From Bacillota bacterium (GTDB lineage Bacteria > Bacillota > Syntrophomonadia > Syntrophomonadales > Syntrophomonadaceae), in contig JAEWZB010000020.1 of NCBI GenBank assembly GCA_023395515.1, positions 1 to 64,000 of the forward strand: a stretch of 64,000 bases of DNA. The letters are read 5' to 3'. Both the position numbers and the translations under genes were made by a program. Under the pieces are notes generated by a model. It had not been told where the DNA came from and ran no database searches. It worked only from the letters and a program-made list of their open reading frames with translations. Positions 52,897-62,224 of the stretch are shown here, one piece after another (position 1 is the stretch's first letter; the number at the start of each line of letters is the position of its first letter).

Positions 52897-52935
52897 GCTT
52901 ATCTCCCCTATTTTCATCGGCAACCTGGGGCTGCC

Positions 52936-54918
52936 CTACTTACGTTTTCTTTTGGGCTGCTGCATCTGTTTAATCAAATCCCGCAATTCAGCCGCTTTTT
53001 CAAAATCTAATTTGTCCGCAGCTTTACGCATCTCCATTTCCATTTCCCCGATCAGACGCTTTCTTTCTTCCGCGGGCATTTCCCGTAAATACTTGACATC
53101 ATACTGCCCCGGCTCTTCGGCTATAGTAGCCTCAATGGAAGCATAAACGGCTTTTTTAATGCTTTCCGGAGTTATATTATTAGCCGTATTGTAAGCTATT
53201 TGCTTTTCCCGGCGCCGATTAGTCTCCTCAATAGCCGTCTGCATAGAGGGGGTAATCCGGTCAGCATACATAATGACCCGGCCTTCTACGTTCCTGGCCG
53301 CTCGGCCGATAGTTTGAATCAGCGACCGGGCCGAACGCAAAAAGCCTTCTTTGTCTGCGTCAAGTATAGCCACTAAGGCTACCTCGGGCAAATCCAATCC
53401 TTCCCGCAGCAGATTTATGCCTACTAATACATCAAAAGCTCCGGTTCTCAACTCTCTTAAAATTTCTAACCGCTCTAAAGCATCAATATCCGAGTGCATG
53501 TAGCGCACCTTAATATTAGCATCAGCTAAATAGTCGGTTAAATCCTCGGACATACGTTTAGTTAAAGTAGTTACTAAAACCCGAAAACCTTTTTCTACTA
53601 CTTGTCTTATCTCCGCCATCAAATCATCAATCTGGTTTTCGGTGGGACGAATAATAATTTCCGGGTCAATTAATCCGGTGGGCCTTATTATTTGTTCGGC
53701 TACTTGGCTGCTGGCCTCTATTTCGTAGTCGCCGGGAGTAGCACTAACATAAATAATTTGATTAATCTTGGCATCAAATTCATTAAACCTTAAAGGACGG
53801 TTATCTAAAGCTGAAGGCAATCTAAACCCAAAATCGACTAAATTTTGCTTACGGGATCTATCTCCCTCAAACATACCTCTAATCTGGGGTATCCCAATAT
53901 GAGACTCATCAATAAACAACAAAAAGTCGGGGGGGAAAAAATCAATTAATGTATAAGGCGGTTCTCCCGGGGCCCGGCCTGTTATATAGCGGGAGTAATT
54001 TTCAATACCTTTACAATAGCCGATTTCCTTAATCATTTCCAAATCATAGCGGGTTCGTTGTTCAATGCGCTGGGCCTCAATAAGTTTATCTGCTGCTTTA
54101 AACTTTCTTACCTGTTCATAAAGCTCTTTTTCTATTTCATCAGCCGCAGCTATCATGCGATCTCTGGTAGTGACAAAGTGAGAAGCCGGAAATATCATGA
54201 TATGCAGCCGGCGGCCTAAAATTTCTCCGGTTAAAGGATTAAATTCAATAATACGGTCTATTTCATCCCCAAAAAATTCGACTCTAATCGCGTTTTCCCC
54301 GGTGGAGGCCGGGAAAATTTCTACAACATCACCCCGTACCCTAAACTCTCCCCGGGTAAAGGCGAATTCATTGCGTTCATACTGGTTTTCTACCAGCTTA
54401 CGCAACAAAACATCCCGCGCTATTTCCATTCCCGGGCGCAAAGAGATAGCCATTTCGTAATAATCCTGGGGGGAGCCTAAGCCATAAATACAAGACACAC
54501 TAGCTACAATAATCACATCCCGCCGTTCCAACAAGGAAGCGGTGGCCGAATGACGCAGCTTATCTATTTCATCATTTATGGAAGAATCCTTTTCAATATA
54601 AGTATCTGAAGAGGGTACATAAGCTTCAGGTTGATAATAATCATAGTAACTTATAAAATATTCCACAGCATTTTCGGGAAAAAACTGTTTAAACTCCGCA
54701 TAAAGCTGACCGGCTAAAGTCTTATTAGGAGCCATTACTAAGGTGGGCCTTTGCAGCCCGGCAATAATCTGGGCCATAGTATAAGTCTTACCTGACCCGG
54801 TAACTCCTAAAAGAGTTTGTCCGCGCTGACCGGATTCTAAGCCCTTAATCAACTTCTCAATGGCATAAGGCTGATCTCCGGTTGGTTTATATTCCGAATG
54901 AAGTGCAAATTTATTCAT
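52936..54918 (-). CDS. uvrB: Excinuclease ABC subunit B
   Basis: 660 residues. Helicase-like: Walker A GVTGSGKTYTMA, beta-hairpin region YYDYYQPEAYVPSSDTYIEKD, the DEAD-like box DESH, motif VI QTIGRAARN, and the C-terminal UVR domain (KLDFEKAAELRDLI) that contacts UvrC. It verifies damage. Start 54918 follows CGGAGGG; a frame extends upstream to 55014 with no family similarity. Confidence 0.95.
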   Translation of the reverse strand: MNKFALHSEYKPTGDQPYAIEKLIKGLESGQRGQTLLGVTGSGKTYTMAQIIAGLQRPTLVMAPNKTLAGQLYAEFKQFFPENAVEYFISYYDYYQPEAYVPSSDTYIEKDSSINDEIDKLRHSATASLLERRDVIIVASVSCIYGLGSPQDYYEMAISLRPGMEIARDVLLRKLVENQYERNEFAFTRGEFRVRGDVVEIFPASTGENAIRVEFFGDEIDRIIEFNPLTGEILGRRLHIMIFPASHFVTTRDRMIAAADEIEKELYEQVRKFKAADKLIEAQRIEQRTRYDLEMIKEIGYCKGIENYSRYITGRAPGEPPYTLIDFFPPDFLLFIDESHIGIPQIRGMFEGDRSRKQNLVDFGFRLPSALDNRPLRFNEFDAKINQIIYVSATPGDYEIEASSQVAEQIIRPTGLIDPEIIIRPTENQIDDLMAEIRQVVEKGFRVLVTTLTKRMSEDLTDYLADANIKVRYMHSDIDALERLEILRELRTGAFDVLVGINLLREGLDLPEVALVAILDADKEGFLRSARSLIQTIGRAARNVEGRVIMYADRITPSMQTAIEETNRRREKQIAYNTANNITPESIKKAVYASIEATIAEEPGQYDVKYLREMPAEERKRLIGEMEMEMRKAADKLDFEKAAELRDLIKQMQQPKRKRK

Positions 54919-55120
54919 ATTTCTACCCTCCGCAGGTAAACGCCAACTTAAATGTAAACGTAGAAAACGGCGTTCACAACATTCCATTAAACGGAATCCA
55001 TGACGCCAAAACATTCAAGAACAAATGTTTGTAAATATAATAACATAACTAAAGTCAGGTGCAAGGGGTTTTTTGAAGTGAGGGGTAAAAACCCACGTCT
55101 CACACCTTACCCCTCACGCC

Positions 55121-56185
55121 TCACCGATTCACTATCTGTACCCGCAGGTTTTCGCGCTTTTCATCTAAGCTTTCAAAATCAGTTAAAGCTGAATATACTT
55201 TTTTTAAGCCTTTTAAACTGCTGCGCATATTATCCAACTGGGCTTGGGCTTCTAATATCAGGGTTTCATAATTACGGTATGATTCACTTTTTAGCATATC
55301 AGCCATATCTACTTCATAGCTTTCCAGAATGGTAGTCATATCAATAACTATATCCCAGGGCTTAATGGTTAATTCAGTATTACCTCCATCAACTAAAGCT
55401 ACCTGAAGATTCTTAATTATTACCATATCCAGACTATCTACATCAAATCCGCTATGATAATATTCCAGAATAAATCCCTTTTCCTTAAATATAGAGGCTA
55501 ATTCATTTATTATGGTTGATTTAGCACTGCCCGAAGGGCCAATAAGAATATAGCGTTTTTGGCATCCGGCACTAAGCTCATCTATATAGTTTATCATTCC
55601 ATCTGCAGTCAAGGCACTGGCAAAATAATGCTTTTCCCGGGGTTGTTCTTCTAAAATATCTTTAGCTAAGTCATCTATTAGATTTTTAATCTTGGGCATA
55701 TTCAAATGTTTAGCGGCTACTTTTTTGATTTCATGTTTAACGGTATCGGCTTGTTTTAATAAGTAATATGCCTGTTTACTTTTAACTGCTACTTCAGCTA
55801 TTAATTTTTCTATATCATTTCGTTTAGCACTGGTAACGTCCTTATCTATAAAATCGCCTAAGTTAATAATCTCGCCTATTCCTCCCGGATAAGACGGGTC
55901 AATGGGATTAGGCAGACTCCCATTAACTACCGCGGCATCTAACTGGGGAATATAAACGCCATCAGGGTTAAGAGGATCAATGGCCGATACCCAAAATTCT
56001 ATCTCATAACCTTGCTCACACATGGTCTCCCCCAGCAACCTAATTAAAGTAGACTTGCCCGAACCAGCCGGCCCTTTTAGAATATATACCTGGCGCAATC
56101 CTTCAATTAAGTCGGGAATAAATGTAAAAAACCCATTCTTAGTATGGCTGCTGGTAAAAATATATTTTATCTTACCTTTATTCAC
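55121..56185 (-). CDS. Tandem P-loop ATPase (PRK06851-type)
   Basis: About 354 residues with two similar halves, each with a Walker A: LKGPAGSGKSTLIRLLGE and LIGPSGSAKSTIINELAS. The pattern matches a conserved but uncharacterised ATPase family common in spore-forming Bacillota. No signal or membrane segment; the role is unknown. GTG at 56185 lies seven bases after GAGGTG and is preferred; a TTG at 56200 is the alternative. The internal duplication suggests each half can bind nucleotide. Confidence 0.78.
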   Translation of the reverse strand: MNKGKIKYIFTSSHTKNGFFTFIPDLIEGLRQVYILKGPAGSGKSTLIRLLGETMCEQGYEIEFWVSAIDPLNPDGVYIPQLDAAVVNGSLPNPIDPSYPGGIGEIINLGDFIDKDVTSAKRNDIEKLIAEVAVKSKQAYYLLKQADTVKHEIKKVAAKHLNMPKIKNLIDDLAKDILEEQPREKHYFASALTADGMINYIDELSAGCQKRYILIGPSGSAKSTIINELASIFKEKGFILEYYHSGFDVDSLDMVIIKNLQVALVDGGNTELTIKPWDIVIDMTTILESYEVDMADMLKSESYRNYETLILEAQAQLDNMRSSLKGLKKVYSALTDFESLDEKRENLRVQIVNR

Positions 56186-56342
56186 CTCAAAGCACCTCAA
56201 GCCATAGAAATATATACTAATATATTCAACCTGTAAGTGAAATGTTAATACTATATGGGTTTTGAATTTTTAAAAATAATCCGGAAAAACCGTCCGAGAT
56301 GACTGACAAAGTTCTAGCTATAATGATAGGCTTCGCCTACTT

Positions 56343-56551
56343 GGGTTTGACGCACTCTACGAGTACCACCCTTACGAGGACTACTCATGTTCCTTGCAGT
56401 CACTACTAAGGTTGCTGATGCTCCTTACAGTCGCTATTAAAGTTGCTGACTTACGCTGACCCTTCGGGCACTGATTTCACTGTTTTAATTTTATGTAGGG
56501 GCGACCTTTGGTCGCCAGTTAAACCCCCGGCGGCCCAAGGCCGCCCCTACA
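56343..56551. repeat. Intergenic inverted-repeat element, copy C, plus adjoining palindrome
   Basis: It begins GGGTTTGACGC (56343) and ends GTTAAACCCCC (to 56527), like copy A. Its interior differs, with repeated TACGAG, GTTGCTGA and CTCCTTACAGTCG words. The GTAGGGGCGACC palindrome (56495-56518) sits near the right end, and a second one, GGCGGCCC/GGCCGCC, follows to 56551. The 367-base gap 56201-56567 contains no gene. Confidence 0.6.
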
Positions 56552-56567
56552 CCTTGCTCCTCACACC

Positions 56568-57800
56568 TTACCCCTTACTTTTAAAGTGCCTGCGCCATAA
56601 ATCAAACCAGCTATCCTCTTTTACCGTTAAATACCTCTTAACCCTGCCATCAGGAACAAATATTATACCTAATTCATCATCAGGATACTTTTTAGCCGTT
56701 AAATGAACTATTTGCTGATCGCGCTTAATTTCAAATACCACATTATTAACCGCCTCACTAACTAACTCCTGGACTTCCCGTTGGTCATTAACTACTGCCT
56801 TATTAAGGCTTAAGATTATATCCCCCGCTTTCAGCCCGGCCCGGGCAGCTAAAGAAGCAGCTTCCATATGTAAAACCCCTACCCCTATAGAAGGATTAAT
56901 ATATTTAGGTTTTTTAGACCTTTCTTCTTTCATTCCTAACCATATTACCAGCTCATGGCCTAGAGGGCTAAATAAGGCTACTACCGGCAGAAAAATAGTC
57001 CAGTTAGAAGCTAAAACTGATAAACTTAACAAAATTAAACTAAAAGCCAGTAAGTGCAAAGCAGATTTATTAGCCTTCTGACCCGGAGTTCGCGTGGTAG
57101 TAAGGTCGCCATATCCTAATACAGCTAAAACAGGCAGCAAAGTATAAGTATAACTTTGATCCAATCCTCCATAATCACCTAATAATGGCCACCATTCCGG
57201 CATCATCACTCCACTGCCCGGATCTGCTATACCGGTACTGACTAAAGCTATTAAAGGCAGAGGCCAAAACTTTTGCAAGTTAAAGCCGCCTCGCATTTCC
57301 CCGCCTTGTTTTACATAGACTGGTATCGCATTAAAATGCCCATTTAACATAATTAATACACTTTCCACCATATGCAATATAGCAATTAACCCCATAAGTT
57401 GAGGAATGCTTATTTGGGGATAATCAAAAACCAAACTAATAATAGCCAATATTCCCCCCGCATAAGCAAAACATAAATAGCGGGGACTAATTAGCATTAA
57501 GCCTAAGGCAATAATCCACAAGGGTAAAATACCCACACTTTGCAAATCTATCCCGATAAATACTAATAAAACACTACCTATTACTCCCCCGAATATTCCC
57601 AGAAAGGTAGATAATAAAGCTGATTTAAAATAAATCCTGCGTTTAGAATAGATGATAGTAGATGATAAATTCTCCACCCGCCTATACTGCCAGCTAATTA
57701 AAACAAAAAGCAGTATATATAGTATGATAAATAACGGTGAAGAAAAAGAATCTATAATAACCTGCCCCATCATAGCTAAGACTGCTAGGATAAAATCCAC
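56568..57800 (-). CDS. MinJ-like polytopic membrane protein with C-terminal PDZ domain
   Basis: 410 residues, start GTG behind GGAGGTG. Multiple transmembrane helices fill residues about 1-290, and a PDZ domain follows (about 303-385, with GVLHMEAASLAARAGLKAGDIILSLN). The architecture, and neighbours CtpA and FtsEX, match Bacillus MinJ, the topological determinant linking DivIVA to MinCD. Direct sequence identity cannot be judged by eye, so the name is a suggestion. Confidence 0.78.
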   Translation of the reverse strand: MDFILAVLAMMGQVIIDSFSSPLFIILYILLFVLISWQYRRVENLSSTIIYSKRRIYFKSALLSTFLGIFGGVIGSVLLVFIGIDLQSVGILPLWIIALGLMLISPRYLCFAYAGGILAIISLVFDYPQISIPQLMGLIAILHMVESVLIMLNGHFNAIPVYVKQGGEMRGGFNLQKFWPLPLIALVSTGIADPGSGVMMPEWWPLLGDYGGLDQSYTYTLLPVLAVLGYGDLTTTRTPGQKANKSALHLLAFSLILLSLSVLASNWTIFLPVVALFSPLGHELVIWLGMKEERSKKPKYINPSIGVGVLHMEAASLAARAGLKAGDIILSLNKAVVNDQREVQELVSEAVNNVVFEIKRDQQIVHLTAKKYPDDELGIIFVPDGRVKRYLTVKEDSWFDLWRRHFKSKG

Positions 57801-57877
57801 TCTAACACCTCCATACTGTTAAGAAAAACTAGGACTTTTCTCGATTTTTGCCCCTAGTAATTGGGAAAAGTATAAGA

Positions 57878-57902
57878 AAAGCAGAGTAATATACTCTGCT
57901 TT
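57878..57902 (-). terminator. Terminator after ctpA
   Basis: An 11-bp stem AAAGCAGAGTA/TACTCTGCTTT with a three-base loop and a T-rich minus-strand tail, 44 bases past the ctpA stop. A dispersed AAGAAAAACTAGGA unit lies just beyond it at 57821. Confidence 0.75.
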
Positions 57903-57945
57903 CCAAAATCACGAATTAAAAACCGTTCCTACTAACATTAGTTCT

Positions 57946-59094
57946 CTAAAATATTTGGCTTTTCAGTACCTCGATAGCCTTCTTAAGCTGTACATCTTCA
58001 TTACTTTGCAGGTCTAAATTTACCTCATAATCGGGGTTAATACCTATCTCATTTATATCAGTGCCATTAGGAGTAAAATATTTCGAGGTAGTTAATTTTA
58101 AGGCTCCCCCATCCCGCAGAGGATATACCGTTTGTACTAAGCCTTTGCCGTAAGTTTTTTCACCCACTAACACCGCCCGTTTATTATCCTGCAAAGCACC
58201 GGCCAATATCTCGGAAGCACTGGCACTATCAGAATTAACCAAAACCACTAAAGGAATATCTACCTTACCGGCTGTAGCCCGAAAAATTCTTTCCGTTCCC
58301 TTGCCATTTACTACACTGACAACTTCATCCCCATCCAGGAAAATTCCGGCTATTGATATAGCCGCATCAAAGTCTCCTCCCCCATTAAACCGTAAATCTA
58401 AAATAAGGCCTTTGATTTTACTTTGCTCTAAAAGGCGATTCATACTATCTGCCATTTCTTGAGGTGATTGGCTATGAAATTGATTCAACTTGATATAGCC
58501 AATTTCAGGATTATCTTCTAACACTTGATCTTCTACGGAAGGAACGTTAATAATTTCTCTAACAATTTTAAAATCATGTTCGCCCCCGTCTGACTCCCGG
58601 TATACAGTTAAAATCACTTGAGTTCCCGGGTCACCTCGCATGAGATTAGCAGCTTCATCCTGAGTCATATGGGTAGTTGCTTCTCCATTAATAGCAATAA
58701 TAATATCGTTATGTAGAACCCCTGCGGCAAAAGCCGGAGTTCCTTTTATAGGTGCCACTACTTTAAGCCGGCCTTGTTCATCTTGGGATATATATACCCC
58801 TATTCCTCCAAATTGAGCTTCCAAGCGAATCTTTAATTCCTGCCAGGTATCTTTATCTAAGTATTTTGAATAAGGATCATCAAGAGAATCAACTATTCCA
58901 GCCGTTGCCCCTTGAATTAAACTGGAAGAATTAATATCATGAAGTGATTGAGTTTTAACTAACCCTAACACACTTAAAAATGTCCCTATACCACTTAAAT
59001 TCGTAAGGAAAAGAAAAATTAGGCTTCCTATTACCAGCATACCTGTTAAGGAAAAAAATATATTAAGCCCTTTAAACCAAGTAGATTTTCTCAA
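57946..59094 (-). CDS. Carboxyl-terminal processing protease (S41, CtpA/CtpB family)
   Basis: 382 residues, TTG start behind GGTGGTG. An N-terminal membrane anchor (about 9-33) leads to a PDZ domain (about 95-175, GIGVYISQDEQGRLKVVAPIKGTPAFAAGVLHNDIIIAING) and the S41 protease. The Ser-Lys dyad is in NSDSASASEILAGALQDNKRAVLVGEKTYGKG. It cleaves proteins outside the membrane; in Bacillus CtpB processes SpoIVFA in sporulation. It sits between the MinJ-like and M23 genes. Confidence 0.9.
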   Translation of the reverse strand: MRKSTWFKGLNIFFSLTGMLVIGSLIFLFLTNLSGIGTFLSVLGLVKTQSLHDINSSSLIQGATAGIVDSLDDPYSKYLDKDTWQELKIRLEAQFGGIGVYISQDEQGRLKVVAPIKGTPAFAAGVLHNDIIIAINGEATTHMTQDEAANLMRGDPGTQVILTVYRESDGGEHDFKIVREIINVPSVEDQVLEDNPEIGYIKLNQFHSQSPQEMADSMNRLLEQSKIKGLILDLRFNGGGDFDAAISIAGIFLDGDEVVSVVNGKGTERIFRATAGKVDIPLVVLVNSDSASASEILAGALQDNKRAVLVGEKTYGKGLVQTVYPLRDGGALKLTTSKYFTPNGTDINEIGINPDYEVNLDLQSNEDVQLKKAIEVLKSQIF

Positions 59095-59212
59095 TTCTTC
59101 ACCACCATATACTATATTTATTAATTCCCTATCAGTATTATGTTACTCCAATAGAAAAGTTAAAACAATTAATTAAATACAGAAACTACCTGGATTTTTA
59201 TTAAAAATATAA

Positions 59213-59230
59213 GGGAAGCTTAAGCTTCCC
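59213..59230 (-). terminator. Terminator after the M23 peptidase gene
   Basis: A perfect palindrome GGGAAGCTTAAGCTTCCC, followed on the minus strand by TTATATTTTTAAT. It lies about 110 bases past the stop codon at 59339. Confidence 0.55.
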
Positions 59231-59338
59231 TCATAAATCATATTAAAAATTACAACCATATAGCGACTGTCAGGAGCATCGGTAGTCCCTAGAGGGTACA
59301 CCTTTCCCCTACTCCTCACTCCTTACCCTTCATACTCC

Positions 59339-60478
59339 TTACTTAATATAAGGCATAGGATCAGTGTGAGTACCATTTACACGTACTTCAAAATGTAAAT
59401 GAGGGCCGGTGCTCCAGCCGGTACTGCCTACCTTGCCTATTTCTTGTCCTTTAACTACTACATCACCTTTTGAGGATACAAACTTGCTTTGATGAGCATA
59501 TACGGTGGAAATGCCGTTGCCATGGTCTACAATGGTAGTGTTACCATTAGCACTCATCCAACCGGTAAAAATAACGGTCCCACTGTCAGCCGCTACGATG
59601 GAAGCCGACATAGGTGCTCCGATATCAACTCCGGTATGCATTCTGCGTTCTTTTACAATAGGATGAAATCTCATGCCATAGGGGGAAGTTATGCCTTTAT
59701 AGCCCGGAGTCGGCCAAGTCATAACTCCGGTACCTAACATTGCTCCTCCATTGGCGGCTTGAATCTGCCTGATCATGGCTTCAATTTGAGCAGAAGCCTT
59801 TTCCAGTTCGGCTAAAGCTTCTTCATAAGCCTTTCTTTCGGTAGCTACAGTAGATAATAACTTTTGTTTTTCATTCTTTTGGGAATCTAATTCATTTTTT
59901 AAGGATTGTTCATTATCCCTTATCCCTACTAATTCTTTTTGCTTTACTTCTAAATCACTTTTCTTCATCTTAAGGTCATTTTTTTGCTTATTAATAGTTT
60001 CAATAAGTTCAACATCTTGTTCCACGATTAGATTTAACATATCATAACGGGTTAAAAAGTCCTTAATATCAGTCGCAGAGAACAATACTTCCATATATGA
60101 TACATTACCTTGTTTATAAATATATTCTAAACGCTCGCTAAGCAGTTCGTCCTTTTGAGCTAACTCCTTTTCACTGGCGGCAATATCTTCTGCGGTGCGA
60201 TTAATAAAATCTTCTAACATAGCAATATTCTCGGCTAAAGAACTAATCTTACCTTCAGTGTTACTAATATTTTTTTCGATAGAATTAATCTGCCCCATTA
60301 TTGTTTTTTCCTGCTGTTTTTTCTCCTGCACCAGTTTTTCATTTTGATTGATTTGGCGGCTAACATCTTGCAATTGCCTTTGTTGTTCTTCCAGTTCATC
60401 TGCATAAGCCGGCAATATACATGTAATTAAAAGTGCCATACTTAAAGTTATGGAAATAAACTTTTTACTTCTCCTCAC
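59339..60478 (-). CDS. Murein hydrolase activator / M23 endopeptidase with coiled coil (EnvC-like)
   Basis: 379 residues, GTG start behind AAGGAGGGG. Signal peptide (1-26, cleavage near AYA-DEL), long coiled coil (about 28-245), and LytM/M23 domain (about 255-379). Zinc ligands are visible in HTGVDIG and HLHFEVRV. Immediately downstream of ftsE-ftsX, it is the likely periplasmic hydrolase controlled by FtsEX, as for EnvC, PcsB and CwlO systems. Confidence 0.9.
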   Translation of the reverse strand: MRRSKKFISITLSMALLITCILPAYADELEEQQRQLQDVSRQINQNEKLVQEKKQQEKTIMGQINSIEKNISNTEGKISSLAENIAMLEDFINRTAEDIAASEKELAQKDELLSERLEYIYKQGNVSYMEVLFSATDIKDFLTRYDMLNLIVEQDVELIETINKQKNDLKMKKSDLEVKQKELVGIRDNEQSLKNELDSQKNEKQKLLSTVATERKAYEEALAELEKASAQIEAMIRQIQAANGGAMLGTGVMTWPTPGYKGITSPYGMRFHPIVKERRMHTGVDIGAPMSASIVAADSGTVIFTGWMSANGNTTIVDHGNGISTVYAHQSKFVSSKGDVVVKGQEIGKVGSTGWSTGPHLHFEVRVNGTHTDPMPYIK

Positions 60479-60570
60479 TCCAAAAACCCCTCCTTACCAA
60501 GTGAAACTTTTTTCAGCGGGAGTTTTCTTCATTTCCCACTGCATGTTATTAACTAATCATTAAATAAACA

Positions 60571-61455
60571 CTACACATCTAAAAATCTATTCAATGATAT
60601 TAAAGTCCCTAAGACTCCTAAAACTGCCCCTGCTCCTATTAAGGAAAGATATAACGGTACTAAAGCATCTTGCCCGGTAACTAAAGGCATGAAAAATAAA
60701 GTATCCATATGTCCAACTAGGGATTGATAGCCCCCGGCTAAAATCAAAATAGAAATCAGGGAGCCTATAGAGCCTAAAATAATCCCTTCTATAAAGAAGG
60801 GCCATCTGATAAACCAATCGGTAGCCCCAATTAGTTTCATGAGGTAAACCTCTTTACGCCGGGCAAATATAGCCAGCCGGATGGTAGTAGCAATAAGGAA
60901 AATAGCGCCAAAGGCTAATAAGCCAATTAAAACCATACTGACCCAACGCACCCATTTAGTAACCTCGAAAAGCCTTTCTACTACACCTTTACCATAGCTA
61001 ACCTCGGTAACACCATGAATATCTTCTACCTTTTCGGCTATATCCGGTACATCATGAGGATTAGCAGCTTTTATACGGTAAGAATCAGGTAAAGGATTCT
61101 TTTCTAAAGTTTCTTCTAAATCATATTTATCCTTGCTTAAAGTCTTTTGCAGGCTTTTTAAAGCTTCTTCCCGGGATACAAAGGTGATATCCTTTACCCC
61201 TGGAATATTTTTAATTTCTTCTTTTATGTCCGCAATTTGTGAACCGGTAGTTGATTTATCCAGGTAGGCTACAATTTCTACATCTGACTCCAGCTTAGTC
61301 ATAAACTGGCTGGCATTCATAGTAATAAGGACTGCGATACCTAAAATTAAAATACAAATACTCACGGTTGAAATAGTGGCAAAGGTTAGTAAGTTATTAC
61401 GTCTTAATGATCTAAATGCTTCACGAATAAAATATATGAGGTTTCTTATCATCAT
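60571..61455 (-). CDS. ftsX: Cell division protein FtsX
   Basis: 294 residues. Helix 1 (about 22-46), an extracytoplasmic domain (about 47-165), then three more helices, with the family stretch RKEVYLMKLIGATDWFIRWPFFIEGIILGSIGS. Its ATG overlaps the ftsE stop codon (ATGA), so the two are co-translated. It transmits FtsE ATP hydrolysis to the wall hydrolase. Confidence 0.93.
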   Translation of the reverse strand: MMIRNLIYFIREAFRSLRRNNLLTFATISTVSICILILGIAVLITMNASQFMTKLESDVEIVAYLDKSTTGSQIADIKEEIKNIPGVKDITFVSREEALKSLQKTLSKDKYDLEETLEKNPLPDSYRIKAANPHDVPDIAEKVEDIHGVTEVSYGKGVVERLFEVTKWVRWVSMVLIGLLAFGAIFLIATTIRLAIFARRKEVYLMKLIGATDWFIRWPFFIEGIILGSIGSLISILILAGGYQSLVGHMDTLFFMPLVTGQDALVPLYLSLIGAGAVLGVLGTLISLNRFLDV

Positions 61456-62135
61456 AATGCTAACTCCCCAGTAGAATCGTCTCTGACAATTCGACCTTTT
61501 TCTAGCATTATAACGCGCTTATGAGCAGCTTTTACCAGTTCCCGGGCATGAGTAGCCATAATTATAGTAGTGCCTTTCCGGTTAATGCTGTATAGCAAAT
61601 CCATAATTTCATTAGAAGTATCAATATCTAAATTACCGGTAGGCTCATCAGCTATTAAGACTAAAGGCTGATTAGCAATAGCGCGGGCTATACCTACCCG
61701 CTGTTGTTCTCCACCCGATAATTCGCCGGGAAAGGCTTGTTCTTTCCCGCCCAGACCTACTAAACTAATTACTTCCGATACGCGATTTTTAATATCGCGG
61801 GGATTTGCCCCTACTACTTCCATAGCAAAAGCTACATTCTCGCTCACCGTTTTATTTTCCAAAAGCTTAAAGTCTTGGAATACTATGCCCATACTACGGC
61901 GCAAGCTAGGCACTTCGCTTCTTTTCATACGTACAATACTGCGTGAAGCAATAAAAATTTGCCCGCGGGTAGGTTTTTCCTCCCTAAACAACATCTTGAT
62001 TAAAGTTGATTTGCCTGCCCCACTAGGCCCCATTAGAAACAAAAATTCTCCTCTATCTATCTTTAAGGAAACATCATCTAAAGCTTTTACTCCATTAGGA
62101 TATATTTTGGAGACATTGTAAAACTGAACCAGCAT
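61452..62135 (-). CDS. ftsE: Cell division ATP-binding protein FtsE
   Basis: 227 residues. Walker A GPSGAGKSTLIK, signature LSGGEQQRVGIARAI, Walker B LIADEPTGNLD and the His switch MATHARELV; YNVSKIYPNGVKALDDVSL is the usual FtsE start. GGAGGGAG precedes the ATG. Confidence 0.95.
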   Translation of the reverse strand: MLVQFYNVSKIYPNGVKALDDVSLKIDRGEFLFLMGPSGAGKSTLIKMLFREEKPTRGQIFIASRSIVRMKRSEVPSLRRSMGIVFQDFKLLENKTVSENVAFAMEVVGANPRDIKNRVSEVISLVGLGGKEQAFPGELSGGEQQRVGIARAIANQPLVLIADEPTGNLDIDTSNEIMDLLYSINRKGTTIIMATHARELVKAAHKRVIMLEKGRIVRDDSTGELAL

Positions 62136-62175
62136 TTATCTCCCTCCAAATTCAAAAACGGTATAAAATAAAAAA

Positions 62176-62195
62176 AACCACCGTTAATGGTGGTT
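62176..62195 (-). terminator. Terminator after the transketolase genes
   Basis: AACCACC-GTTAAT-GGTGGTT stem-loop with an eight-base T run on the minus strand, 30 bases past the stop codon at 62225. Confidence 0.85.
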
Positions 62196-62224
62196 CTACA
62201 AAAATACCCTAAATTCCTTTTTTA

